In this document: positions 14,448-21,926 of the stretch, in pieces
How positions within the stretch are numbered: the stretch's first letter is position 1
How the letters are laid out: every line of letters starts with the position of its first letter
NCBI GenBank assembly: GCA_964636345.1
Contig: CAZWRL010000008.1
Span: forward strand, 1-28,315
Length of the DNA stretch: 28,315 nucleotides
Direction of reading: 5' to 3'
DNA from: JBBTXJ01 sp964636345
Lineage (GTDB): Bacteria > Patescibacteriota > Patescibacteriia > Magasanikbacterales > JBBTXJ01
Notes under the pieces: model-generated
What the model was told of the DNA's origin: nothing
The model's input: only the letters and a program-made list of their open reading frames with translations
Database searches by the model: none
Program-made: the position numbers and the translations under genes

Positions 14448-14942
14448 TTATGATTTCTTTGCCGCCCTCGGCGTATGCAATTGCTGTAACGCCGCAATCG
14501 TTGCGCGCGTCACGGTAATTTTATTCTTGCCGTTAAAAATTTTACTTGACGCGGATTCAATGCCGGCAAGCGCGAGCACAATGCGCACGGCTCCACCGCA
14601 GATCAAACCGGAACCCGGCGGCGCCGGGCGCAACAACACCGTGCTTGCCTTGTACTTTGCGCGCACAGCGTGCGGAATAGTACCGGCAACACGCCGCACC
14701 GTAACCACATGTTTTTTGGCAAGACGCGTTGCTTTTTCCATGGCCGCCTGCACGTCCTTGCCCTTTGCCGTGCCTTCGCCAACGCGGCCGTTATGATCGC
14801 CTACCACCACGCACGCGCGGAATGACATCTGTTTGCCACCTTTGGTCACGCGCGTCACGCGCGCCAAATCAACGGTTTCGTGATCAAACTCGTCCTTTGG
14901 TTCATTGTCGCGTCGGTTGTCTCCTCTTCGCTGTTGTCTCAT
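14448..14942 (-). CDS. rpsE: 30S ribosomal protein S5
   Basis: A 164-residue S5 with a charged, Arg/Asp-rich N-terminal tail, the double-stranded RNA-binding-like domain (LARVTRVTKGGKQMSFRACVVVGDHNGRVGEGTAKGKDV) and the C-terminal domain (LLRPAPPGSGLICGGAVRIVLALAGI). S5 helps maintain decoding accuracy and translational helicase activity at the mRNA entry site. The rplR stop lies one base upstream of its ATG. Confidence 0.97.
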   Translation of the reverse strand: MRQQRRGDNRRDNEPKDEFDHETVDLARVTRVTKGGKQMSFRACVVVGDHNGRVGEGTAKGKDVQAAMEKATRLAKKHVVTVRRVAGTIPHAVRAKYKASTVLLRPAPPGSGLICGGAVRIVLALAGIESASSKIFNGKNKITVTRATIAALQQLHTPRAAKKS

Positions 14943-14943
14943 A

Positions 14944-15318
14944 TTAAAATACTAATCCCGCGTCACGCGCGCCATCCGCAAGCGCGGCAACGCGTCCGTG
15001 ATACGCGTATCCGCTCCGATCAAAAACAATCGTGGTAATTTTTTGTTCTTGCGCTTTCTTCGCGAGCGCATATCCAACACGATACGCTTCCGCAACCTTA
15101 CCGGTTCGCGCGCCAACGTCACTATCCTTAGCCGCGTCACGCACGCTCGCCGATACCAACGTTTTCTTCGCCTCATCATCAACCAATTGCACAAACAATC
15201 CGCGTAAACTGCGATGCACGGACAAACGAGGCCGCGCGCTGGTGCCGGTCATTCGCGCGCGGCTCCGTATTTTTCTACGCGCGCGCTTCTCTTGAAATGT
15301 TGTTGGTAATTTTGCCAT
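14944..15318 (-). CDS. rplR: 50S ribosomal protein L18
   Basis: A 124-residue 5S rRNA-binding protein. The basic N terminus (KRARRKIRSRARMTGTSARPRLSVHRS) and the core ending IVFDRSGYAYHGRVAALADGARDAGLVF are typical. With L5 it anchors 5S rRNA in the central protuberance. Five bases separate it from rplF. Confidence 0.97.
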   Translation of the reverse strand: MAKLPTTFQEKRARRKIRSRARMTGTSARPRLSVHRSLRGLFVQLVDDEAKKTLVSASVRDAAKDSDVGARTGKVAEAYRVGYALAKKAQEQKITTIVFDRSGYAYHGRVAALADGARDAGLVF

Positions 15319-15323
15319 AGAGT

Positions 15324-15869
15324 TTATGCCGCCGTCTTCATCGCTTTGCCTACCTTACGACGCACCACCTCATCAACATACCGAATGCCCTTACCTTTAT
15401 AGGGTTCTGGTTTCCGAATCTTGCGGATGCGCGCGGCGGTTTCCCCTACCAGTTGTTTACTCATACCCTGCACGCTGATAACATTTTTGTCAAGGGTAAT
15501 CGTAATGCCGTTTGGCACCGGAAACAAAACCGGATGTGAAAACCCAACGTCAAACCGCACATCCTTACCTTGCAAGGTAACCTTATATCCCACACCCTGC
15601 ACCTCAAGTTTCTTTTCAAATCCAACGGTCACACCGAGAACCATGGAACGAACCAAACTGCCAAAAAGACCCCAGAGCGCGCGATCGTCTTTTACGTCAG
15701 GGTTCTTAACCGTCACTCCCGCCACGCCATCCGCCACGGTGACCATGACATGCGGATGCAACTTCTCTTCCAATGTTCCTTTTGGTCCGGTCACGCGCAC
15801 CAAAGAATCCGCCACCGTTACCGTGACGCCCGCGGGAATCGCAATGGGTTTTTTACCGATACGTGACAT
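15324..15869 (-). CDS. rplF: 50S ribosomal protein L6
   Basis: A 181-residue protein starting at the conserved MSRIGKKPIAIPAGV, with two repeated alpha/beta domains and the C-terminal signature RKPEPYKGKGIRYVDE. It binds 23S rRNA near the sarcin-ricin loop. The start at 15869 follows the rpsH stop by four bases; a reading to 15887 would overlap rpsH. Confidence 0.97.
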   Translation of the reverse strand: MSRIGKKPIAIPAGVTVTVADSLVRVTGPKGTLEEKLHPHVMVTVADGVAGVTVKNPDVKDDRALWGLFGSLVRSMVLGVTVGFEKKLEVQGVGYKVTLQGKDVRFDVGFSHPVLFPVPNGITITLDKNVISVQGMSKQLVGETAARIRKIRKPEPYKGKGIRYVDEVVRRKVGKAMKTAA

Positions 15870-15873
15870 AAGA

Positions 15874-16263
15874 TTAGTACACTTCACAAATCACCTCGCC
15901 GCCCAAACCGTCTTTGGCCGCAGCCCGATTGGTCATGAGACCCCGTGGCGTTGAAATGATAGCAAAACCGTAATTATTCAACACGTGCGGTAGCGCGTCT
16001 GATTTGGCATACACACGGCGTCCCGGTTTACTCACGCGCGAAAGGTGCATAATTTTAGGACGGTCGTTATCATATTTCAGCACAATCCGAATGGAACCGT
16101 GGCGATCTTCAATTTTTTCAACCCGGTCAACGTATCCCTCGCCCCGCAAAATTTCCGCGAGACCAAACTTCAATTTTGAGTACGGCACAACCGCCTCACG
16201 CTTACGCGCAATAGAGGCGTTCCGAATGCTCGTTAACATGTCTGCGATAGGATCAGTAACCAT
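15874..16263 (-). CDS. rpsH: 30S ribosomal protein S8
   Basis: A 129-residue primary 16S rRNA-binding protein. The N terminus MVTDPIADMLTSIRNA and the C-terminal STPRGLMTNRAAAKDGLGGEVICEVY are family hallmarks. In E. coli S8 represses its own operon by binding mRNA; I saw no matching hairpin here. The start follows the rpsZ stop by one base, and a longer reading to 16341 is an artefact of that overlap. Confidence 0.97.
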   Translation of the reverse strand: MVTDPIADMLTSIRNASIARKREAVVPYSKLKFGLAEILRGEGYVDRVEKIEDRHGSIRIVLKYDNDRPKIMHLSRVSKPGRRVYAKSDALPHVLNNYGFAIISTPRGLMTNRAAAKDGLGGEVICEVY

Positions 16264-16264
16264 A

Positions 16265-16450
16265 TTACCAGCTTGATTTACGAACACCGGGGAGTAAACC
16301 CTGGTTTGCGATTTCTCTGAAACAAATACGGCACAGGTCAAAATCCCGCATATACGCCCGCTTGCGGCCGCACTTAAAGCAACGCCGCACCACGCGCGTG
16401 GTGAATTTTGGGTGTTTTGCCGATTGTGCTATTTGTGCTTCAGTTGCCAT
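16265..16450 (-). CDS. rpsZ: 30S ribosomal protein S14, zinc-binding (type Z)
   Basis: A 61-residue short-form S14 with two zinc-binding pairs, CFKCG and CRICF (residues about 24-43), and the ending NQGLLPGVRKSSW. This C+ form differs from the zinc-free S14 of E. coli, which is about 100 residues. It lies between L5 and S8, as in Gram-positive-type clusters. Confidence 0.97.
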   Translation of the reverse strand: MATEAQIAQSAKHPKFTTRVVRRCFKCGRKRAYMRDFDLCRICFREIANQGLLPGVRKSSW

Positions 16451-16454
16451 ACAA

Positions 16455-17006
16455 TTATTTAATCAGCGTATCGTTAAACGGGAACCCGAGCGCGCGGAGC
16501 AGTCGCTCACCAGCCACATTAGTGCACGCGTTCGTCACCACCGTAATCTCAAGGGGCTGTCCCAGTTCAATATCTTCCGGCGTCGCTTCGGGGAACGCGT
16601 TCACCTCCGTCATACCCCATGAATAATTGCCGCGTCCATCAAAACCCTTCACACTGATACCGCGAAAATCGCGTATACGGGGAAACACCATCGTTGTTAA
16701 CCGTTCCAGAAAATCATACATACGCGGGCCGCGAATAGTCACCCGCACGCCAACCACCATACCTTCGCGCATCTTAAAACCGGCAATGGAAATACGCGAA
16801 GGGCGCGGGGATGGTTTCTGACCGGTGATACGTTCCAAAAGCTCACTCACCTTCTTCAGATGATCCGCTTCTTTCGTCCGTTTTCCAATACCCACGTTCA
16901 CCACCACCTTTTGAATGCGCGGCACCTGCATCACGTTCTTCAAACCCAAATCACGCCGGAGCGCGGGCACTATCTCTTTTTGGTAATGTAGAGCGAGTCG
17001 TGCCAT
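16455..17006 (-). CDS. rplE: 50S ribosomal protein L5
   Basis: A 183-residue protein binding 5S rRNA and the P-site tRNA. It has MQVPRIQKVVVNVGIGKRTKE, the loop GQKPSPRPSRISIAGFKMREGM and the ending GERLLRALGFPF. The start MARLALHYQKEIVPAL (17006) gives the standard length and follows the rplX stop by one base. Confidence 0.97.
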   Translation of the reverse strand: MARLALHYQKEIVPALRRDLGLKNVMQVPRIQKVVVNVGIGKRTKEADHLKKVSELLERITGQKPSPRPSRISIAGFKMREGMVVGVRVTIRGPRMYDFLERLTTMVFPRIRDFRGISVKGFDGRGNYSWGMTEVNAFPEATPEDIELGQPLEITVVTNACTNVAGERLLRALGFPFNDTLIK

Positions 17007-17007
17007 A

Positions 17008-17313
17008 TTAAATTTCTTTCTTACATTTCTTACAGACACGACGTTTGTCCGCGCCGCTTCCGATCATACCCACGCGGGTCACCTTACCACAACTGCCGCA
17101 CAAAAGTTGCACGCGCGTCACGGAAATGGGCGCGGCCAGTTCAATCCGCTGACCCGGCTCTCCCTGCTTCCGGGAACGAATATGTTTTTTTAGCAAATTA
17201 ACTTTTTCAACCACAATTTTTCCGTCACGCGGAAACGCTTGGATCACTTTGCCTTCGTGACCGCGATCGCGGCCAGCAATGACACGCACATTGTCGCCAG
17301 TTTTAATTCTCAT
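17008..17313 (-). CDS. rplX: 50S ribosomal protein L24 with zinc ribbon
   Basis: A 101-residue L24 with the KOW motif (IKTGDNVRVIAGRDRGHEGKVIQAFP, residues 3-28), which nucleates early 50S assembly. A C-terminal four-cysteine ribbon is present (CGSC near 73-76 and CKKC near 94-97). The ATG overlaps the rplN end by four bases. Confidence 0.97.
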   Translation of the reverse strand: MRIKTGDNVRVIAGRDRGHEGKVIQAFPRDGKIVVEKVNLLKKHIRSRKQGEPGQRIELAAPISVTRVQLLCGSCGKVTRVGMIGSGADKRRVCKKCKKEI

Positions 17314-17681
17314 AATACTTCAGGCGCAAGCGATATAATCTTTTGAAAACCGCGCTGGCGCAACTCGCGCGCAACCGGTCCAAAAATACGCGTGCCGCGC
17401 GGTTCCTTGGTTTTCTTATCAATTAACACCGCGGCGTTATCGTCAAAACGAATGTAGGTGCCGTCCGAACGGCGAATTTCTTTATGCTGACGCACCACCA
17501 CCGCATGCGCAATCTCACCTTTCTTCACCAGCCCGCGCGGCGCCGCTTCTTTTATGGCAACCCCAATCACGTCGCCAATCACGGCGTACCGTTTTTTGTA
17601 GCCGCCGAACACATGAATACAGGAAAGCCGTTTTGCTCCACTGTTATCGGCGACAACCAAAATGGTGCGTAACTGAATCAT
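17310..17681 (-). CDS. rplN: 50S ribosomal protein L14
   Basis: A 123-residue protein starting MIQLRTILVVADNSGAKRLSCIHVFGG, with the conserved AIKEAAPRGLVKKGEIAHAVVVR and GTRIFGPVARELR. It forms an intersubunit bridge with 16S rRNA. The ATG overlaps the rpsQ stop by four bases, so the start at 17681 is preferred over 17702. Confidence 0.97.
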   Translation of the reverse strand: MIQLRTILVVADNSGAKRLSCIHVFGGYKKRYAVIGDVIGVAIKEAAPRGLVKKGEIAHAVVVRQHKEIRRSDGTYIRFDDNAAVLIDKKTKEPRGTRIFGPVARELRQRGFQKIISLAPEVL

Positions 17682-17944
17682 ACGTGTGAAATAATACGCC
17701 AACGCTTGGTGCGAGACATGGGGCGCATTTCCTCAATCGTCACGGTAGCGCCAACCGCCGCGCTATTCCCCACATCATGCGCCACATACTTTTTGTTTAC
17801 CTTATACGCCTTGCCGTACTGGGGGTGCATCTTGCTTCGCGTCACCCGCACCACCGCGGTCTTATCCGTTTTATGGGAAATCACAATACCGCGCAGTTGT
17901 CTTCGCGTAGCTGATGCGCCGGGTTGTGTAGTTTTTTGTTCCAT
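17678..17944 (-). CDS. rpsQ: 30S ribosomal protein S17
   Basis: An 88-residue OB-fold protein with the core LRGIVISHKTDKTAVVRVTRSKMHPQYGKAYKVNKKYVAHD and the ending MSRTKRWRIISHV. It is a primary assembly protein for the 16S 5' domain. A polar tail of about 17 residues precedes the core. It follows rpmC by three bases. Confidence 0.96.
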   Translation of the reverse strand: MEQKTTQPGASATRRQLRGIVISHKTDKTAVVRVTRSKMHPQYGKAYKVNKKYVAHDVGNSAAVGATVTIEEMRPMSRTKRWRIISHV

Positions 17945-17947
17945 AGC

Positions 17948-18136
17948 TTACGGCGTCTTAGTATATAGCGCGGTCGCGATTTGCGCAATATCCCGACGCA
18001 GAACCCGAATACGGCGCACCTGTTTGCCGCTTCCCGCCGCTACGCCAAAGCGTGTATGCTCAAGCTCTCCCTGCTTTTCGGCCAAGAGCACGCGCAACTT
18101 TTTTTCATCATGTTCTTTAATATCAGCAAAACGCAT
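17948..18136 (-). CDS. rpmC: 50S ribosomal protein L29
   Basis: A 62-residue two-helix protein near the exit tunnel, with the signature EKQGELEHTRFGVAAGSGKQVRRIRVLRRDIAQIATAL. Its RFGVAAGSGK stretch stands for the RFQLATGQL of other bacteria. The start MRFADIKEHDEK (18136) gives the normal length; a reading to 18157 would overlap rplP. Confidence 0.96.
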   Translation of the reverse strand: MRFADIKEHDEKKLRVLLAEKQGELEHTRFGVAAGSGKQVRRIRVLRRDIAQIATALYTKTP

Positions 18137-18140
18137 AGGA

Positions 18141-18554
18141 TTATCGTTTAACAACAAACCGCGTCGTCACCGGCAATTTGTGTCCCGCCAAACGCATGGC
18201 CGCGCGCGCCGTCTCTTCCGGAATACCATCCATCTCAAAGAGAACCATACCGGGTTTCACCGGGGCGACATAATGATCAACAGCTCCTTTTCCTTTTCCC
18301 ATGCCCATTTCTTCACCCTTGCGCGTGATGGGCTTATCCGGAAAAATGCGGATCCAAATTTTGCCGCCCCGCTTCACGTAATGGGTCATGGCGCGGCGCG
18401 CCGCTTCAATTTGCCGCGAGGTCACCCACGCGTATCCATCGGATTTCAACCCGTAGGAACCAAACGCAACCGTGATGGTGCGCGTAGCACTGCCGGTCAT
18501 GCGACGCCGACCCTTGTGCCATTTACGATGTTTAACTTTCTTGGGGAGCAACAT
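18141..18554 (-). CDS. rplP: 50S ribosomal protein L16
   Basis: A 137-residue protein that helps position A-site tRNA. It starts at MLLPKKVKHRKWHKGR and carries FGSYGLKSDGYAWVTSRQIEAARRAM, then MGMGKGKGAVDHYVAPVKPGMVLFEMDG. Domain content and length are normal. One base separates it from rpsC. Confidence 0.97.
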   Translation of the reverse strand: MLLPKKVKHRKWHKGRRRMTGSATRTITVAFGSYGLKSDGYAWVTSRQIEAARRAMTHYVKRGGKIWIRIFPDKPITRKGEEMGMGKGKGAVDHYVAPVKPGMVLFEMDGIPEETARAAMRLAGHKLPVTTRFVVKR

Positions 18555-18555
18555 A

Positions 18556-19212
18556 TTATTCTTCTAAATCAGTCCGGTGAAATACTTGACCCTTATAAAT
18601 CCATACTTTAATGCCGATACTGCCAAAAATAGTGCGCGCAAAACCGCTTGAATAACTCACATCGCTCCGAAGCGTCTGAAGCGGAATTTTACCTTGCGCC
18701 AATTTCTCGCGACGCGCAATTTCCGCGCCGTTCAAGCGTCCGGCAAGCACAACCTTAACACCCTGCGCGCCCGCTTTCATCACGCGGGCGATGGTTTGCT
18801 TCATCACGCGACGGAATGGAATACGCTTTTCAAGGTCAGCGGCAATCTGCCCTAAAACCACCGGAGCTGACAGTGACGGATTTTTGATTTCCTGCACATT
18901 AATACGAACGCGCGCGCCTGATTTCATCAACCGACGGTTCAAAAATTTGCGCACTTCTTCGGCGCCCTGTCCGCCGCGGCCAATCACGAGCCCCGGTTTG
19001 CCAACAAACAACGTCACCACCATCTCACGCGGTGAGCGTTCAACCAAAATGTGATCAACGCCCGCTTCCTTAAATTTCTTTTGCAAATAATCGCGCACCA
19101 ACACCTCTTCCGCCAATTTCTTGCGATACGTGGACAAACGAGAAAACCACCGGGAATCCCAGGTGTAAATCACTTGCATGCGGTGAGCTGTTGGATGTAC
19201 TTTGTGGCCCAT
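18556..19212 (-). CDS. rpsC: 30S ribosomal protein S3
   Basis: A 218-residue protein at the mRNA entrance. MGHKVHPTAHRM at the N terminus, the KH domain with PGLVIGRGGQGAEEVRKFL (about 73-91) and the C-terminal AEIARREKLAQGKIPLQTLRSDVSYS are all clear. Length is standard for forms without a C-terminal tail. Four bases separate it from rplV. Confidence 0.97.
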   Translation of the reverse strand: MGHKVHPTAHRMQVIYTWDSRWFSRLSTYRKKLAEEVLVRDYLQKKFKEAGVDHILVERSPREMVVTLFVGKPGLVIGRGGQGAEEVRKFLNRRLMKSGARVRINVQEIKNPSLSAPVVLGQIAADLEKRIPFRRVMKQTIARVMKAGAQGVKVVLAGRLNGAEIARREKLAQGKIPLQTLRSDVSYSSGFARTIFGSIGIKVWIYKGQVFHRTDLEE

Positions 19213-19216
19213 AGAG

Positions 19217-19606
19217 TTATTTCTTTTCCGGTTCTGCCGCTTCTACTTTCGCTTCCGCAGTCGCGCCCTCCGCTTCCCCTTTCAGAACCATCGTAATCTG
19301 CGACGTGCGCTGACGAACGGGAAACGCGCGGCCGTGCGCGCGGGGGCGCCACCGCTTTTGTGTGGCTCCGCCGTCCGCGCGGAGACCGGCAATGCGGAGT
19401 GTCTCAGGGCGCGCTTTATGATTATGAACCGCATTAGCGATAGCCGAACGGAGCAATTTTAATACCGGATCACACGCCCCGCGCTTCATAAAAGTCAATC
19501 GCTCTTCTGCAACGGCAACCCGGAGTCCGCGGACAACATCAAGCACCAGTCGCACCTTTTTAGGCGACATGCGCAATTTTTTGAGTTGTGCGGTCACGGT
19601 AATCAT
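19217..19606 (-). CDS. rplV: 50S ribosomal protein L22
   Basis: A 129-residue protein lining the exit tunnel. RMSPKKVRLVLDVVRGLRV at the N terminus and the beta-hairpin region KRWRPRAHGRAFPVRQRTSQITMVL, whose tip narrows the tunnel, are conserved. It ends in an acidic Glu/Ala-rich tail of about 20 residues (GEAEGATAEAKVEAAEPEKK) not present in short L22 proteins. Confidence 0.97.
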   Translation of the reverse strand: MITVTAQLKKLRMSPKKVRLVLDVVRGLRVAVAEERLTFMKRGACDPVLKLLRSAIANAVHNHKARPETLRIAGLRADGGATQKRWRPRAHGRAFPVRQRTSQITMVLKGEAEGATAEAKVEAAEPEKK

Positions 19607-19611
19607 AGGAA

Positions 19612-19986
19612 TTATTTTGCCTTACCTGCTGGCTTACCGGTTGGTTTAGCGCCCGCTGCCGGCGCGGCGGCGGCAGCAACACCGGCCGCCCCCTTGGCTG
19701 CAACGTCCTGTTCAATGGCCTTCTGAATCTTACCGCCATGTCTCGTAAATTTGCGGGTGAGTGAAAATTCGCCTAACCGATGACCCACCATATTCTCATC
19801 AACCAACACCTCAATAAACTGTCTGCCGTTATGTACGCTAAAACGCATCCCAACCATGTCAGGAGTAATGGTGGACGCGCGCGCCCATGTTTTAATCGGC
19901 GCGCGCTCACGCGTGGCTTTCGCGCGCGCCACCTTCTTCATCAATTTTTCGTCCAGGTAAGGACCTTTTTTTAAACTGCGTGACAT
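19612..19986 (-). CDS. rpsS: 30S ribosomal protein S19 with Ala/Pro-rich C-terminal tail
   Basis: A 124-residue protein with the S19 core (MSRSLKKGPYLDEKLMKKV, then GMRFSVHNGRQFIEVLVDENMVGHRLGEFSLTR) ending at about residue 92. A low-complexity tail of about 32 residues rich in Ala, Gly, Pro and Lys follows. The start at 19986 is the conserved one; the longer open frame to 20112 reads through the palindromic repeat upstream and is not real protein. Confidence 0.96.
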   Translation of the reverse strand: MSRSLKKGPYLDEKLMKKVARAKATRERAPIKTWARASTITPDMVGMRFSVHNGRQFIEVLVDENMVGHRLGEFSLTRKFTRHGGKIQKAIEQDVAAKGAAGVAAAAAPAAGAKPTGKPAGKAK

Positions 19987-20000
19987 ATGATTTATTTGTG

Positions 20001-20025
20001 GATCCCGAAACAAGTTCGGGATGAC
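20001..20025. repeat. Palindromic intergenic repeat, copy 2
   Basis: TCCCGAA-ACAAG-TTCGGGA forms a perfect 7-bp hairpin in the 52-base gap between rplB and rpsS. It matches the element at 12691-12715 in 21 of 25 bases, with a compensatory change in the stem. The reverse strand reads GTCATCCCGAAC..., a form of REP-like repeat I have seen in unrelated bacteria. In the mRNA it would fold between the two cistrons. Confidence 0.72.
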
Positions 20026-20038
20026 CCTGCTACGTGGG

Positions 20039-20878
20039 TCACTTACGGCGGCGCTCAAGAATAAGTTTATCGCTTGCGCGATGCGCGCGCCGCGTTTTGA
20101 CGCCAAAGGCACGCTTGCCCCACTTGGTCATCGGACCGCGCTTCAAACCAATGGGCTGATGCCCTTCACCACCACCGTGCGGGTGATCAACCGGGTTCAT
20201 CGCTTTGCCAGCCACCACCGGCCGCCATCCTAAATGACGCTTGCGACCCGCTTTGCCCAGCCGCACCAAACGAAAGTCCGGATTGCCAACCGCTCCAACC
20301 GATGCGGCACATTCCTTGGGGAATAACCGGCGCTCGCCGGAAGGCAATTTTAACTGCACGTGTGATCCTTCAGTGCTCATGACCTGCGCGCCATCACCGG
20401 CGCCGCGCACCAATTTGCCGCCCAAGCCCGGTTGAAACTCAACACTATGCACCGTGGTTCCAATGGGAATGAACGCAAGGGGCATCCGGTTGCCCGTGGC
20501 AATCGGCAATGCGCTGGCAGATGATACTATCACATCTCCCACCTTGAGGGAAGCAGGCGCCAGTACATACTGTTTCTTACCATCGGGAAATTGAATGAAC
20601 GCAATACGCGGACCGCGGTTGGGATCATATTCAATGGCCTGCACACTGCCCGGCATATCAAATTTTTGTTGCAAAAAATCAACTACCCGATAGAGGCGCT
20701 TGGCGCCGCCACCGCGATGACGAACGGTCAATTTGCCGGTTTGCTTGCTACGTCCGGCGCGCTCCTTTAAAAACATGGTCAAGGATTTCTCCGGCCGCTT
20801 TTTGGTGACATCTGAAAAATCCTGCACACTGGCGCCGCGGCGTCCCGGAGTCGTTGGCTTGTATCGTTTAATAGGCAT
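20039..20878 (-). CDS. rplB: 50S ribosomal protein L2
   Basis: A 279-residue protein near the peptidyl transferase centre. It contains GRNNTGKLT-like RSKQTGKLTVRHRGGGAKRLYRVVDF, then EYDPNRGPRIAFIQFPDGKKQYVLAP, and the C-terminal GWRPVVAGKAMNPVDHPHGGGEGHQPIGLKRGPMTKWGK with the conserved histidine. Length is standard. It lies five bases after rplW. Confidence 0.97.
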   Translation of the reverse strand: MPIKRYKPTTPGRRGASVQDFSDVTKKRPEKSLTMFLKERAGRSKQTGKLTVRHRGGGAKRLYRVVDFLQQKFDMPGSVQAIEYDPNRGPRIAFIQFPDGKKQYVLAPASLKVGDVIVSSASALPIATGNRMPLAFIPIGTTVHSVEFQPGLGGKLVRGAGDGAQVMSTEGSHVQLKLPSGERRLFPKECAASVGAVGNPDFRLVRLGKAGRKRHLGWRPVVAGKAMNPVDHPHGGGEGHQPIGLKRGPMTKWGKRAFGVKTRRAHRASDKLILERRRK

Positions 20879-20883
20879 ATCGT

Positions 20884-21294
20884 TTAAACACCCTCGTGCA
20901 CATTAATCGTCTTCCCTTTGGGTAACGTAACGAGCGCGCGTTTCCAATCGGAACGTTTGCCGTACATCCGTCCAAAACGCACCCACTTGCCGCGGCGCGC
21001 CATGATACGCACACGAGCCGGCCTAACGCCATACCGCGCGGTAATCGCGCGCGCGATGGTTGGTTTATTAGTATTCGTTGCCACTGCAAACTGATAGGCG
21101 CCACGCGATTCCAAACGCGTACCCTTTTCGGTGACGAGCGGAAACAGTAACACACCCGTAACAATCGGATGATCGCCGCGTGATGGCGCGGGTGACGCTG
21201 CCGCTTTCTCTGCCAGCGGCGCCACTTTGGCAGCACGCGCATCCTGGCGCGCTTGCAACGCTGATTTTTTCTTAAAGCGATCAAAAAAACTCAT
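20884..21294 (-). CDS. rplW: 50S ribosomal protein L23 with N-terminal extension
   Basis: A 136-residue L23. The core begins near residue 48 (LLFPLVTEKGTRLESRGAYQFAVATNTNKPTIARAITARYGV) and ends with the RIMARRGKWVRFGRMYGKRSDWKRALVTL region. L23 sits at the tunnel exit and docks trigger factor and SRP. The extension of about 45 residues is basic then Ala/Pro-rich (MSFFDRFKKKSALQARQDAR). The start at 21294 follows the rplD stop by four bases. An in-frame reading to 21357 overlaps rplD. Confidence 0.94.
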   Translation of the reverse strand: MSFFDRFKKKSALQARQDARAAKVAPLAEKAAASPAPSRGDHPIVTGVLLFPLVTEKGTRLESRGAYQFAVATNTNKPTIARAITARYGVRPARVRIMARRGKWVRFGRMYGKRSDWKRALVTLPKGKTINVHEGV

Positions 21295-21298
21295 AGGA

Positions 21299-21925
21299 TT
21301 ACGCGTACAATGATTCAATAACCGGAATCGCGCTTTTTTCCACCATGATATACTCATGCGTCAGCACATCAAGCACATTCAAATTACGCGCGCCAATGAC
21401 ATCAGTCCGCGGCACATTGCGAAGCGCGCGGATCACCCCATCGGTTTTCTGATTCAACACAACCATCGTCTTTCTTCCCGCGCCCGGCAACGCTTTTCGC
21501 ACCGCCACCATCTGTTTGGTTTTTCCTTCCACGGGCAGCGCGTCAATCACAATGAGCCGTTCTGATGCAACTTTATCAGTTAACACCATACGAAGCGCCG
21601 CTTGACGCACTTTCTTATTAATTTTCACGGAAAATACACGCTCCTTGAGCGGACCAAAAATGATGCCGCCGCCGCGCCACTGCGGCGAACGAATGGAGCC
21701 TTGACGCGCGCGGCCCGTGCCCTTTTGTTTCCATGGTTTCTTGCCGCCGCCGCGCACTTCGCCACGGGTTTTTGTGTGAGCGCGCGCGACACGGCTTGCC
21801 GCACGCTGGGCAAACGCCGCTTCGGCAACAAGCTGCTCTTTCACCGTCACACCAAAGACATCCCGAGATACCTCAAGTTTTTCAATTTCTTTTCCCTCGT
21901 GGTTGTAGACGGAAATAATAGGCAT
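21299..21925 (-). CDS. rplD: 50S ribosomal protein L4
   Basis: A 208-residue protein whose extended loop lines the exit tunnel. The loop signature TKTRGEVRGGGKKPWKQKGTGRARQGSIRSPQWRGGG (about 52-88) is intact. In E. coli L4 regulates the S10 operon through the leader of rpsJ; here structured RNA lies upstream of rplC instead. One base separates it from rplC. Confidence 0.97.
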   Translation of the reverse strand: MPIISVYNHEGKEIEKLEVSRDVFGVTVKEQLVAEAAFAQRAASRVARAHTKTRGEVRGGGKKPWKQKGTGRARQGSIRSPQWRGGGIIFGPLKERVFSVKINKKVRQAALRMVLTDKVASERLIVIDALPVEGKTKQMVAVRKALPGAGRKTMVVLNQKTDGVIRALRNVPRTDVIGARNLNVLDVLTHEYIMVEKSAIPVIESLYA

Positions 21926-21926
21926 A

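Noticed and set aside
19987..20112. N-terminal extension of S19 (42 residues)
   Set aside because: It is the translated palindromic repeat plus gap sequence; S19 proteins start at MSRSLKKGP.
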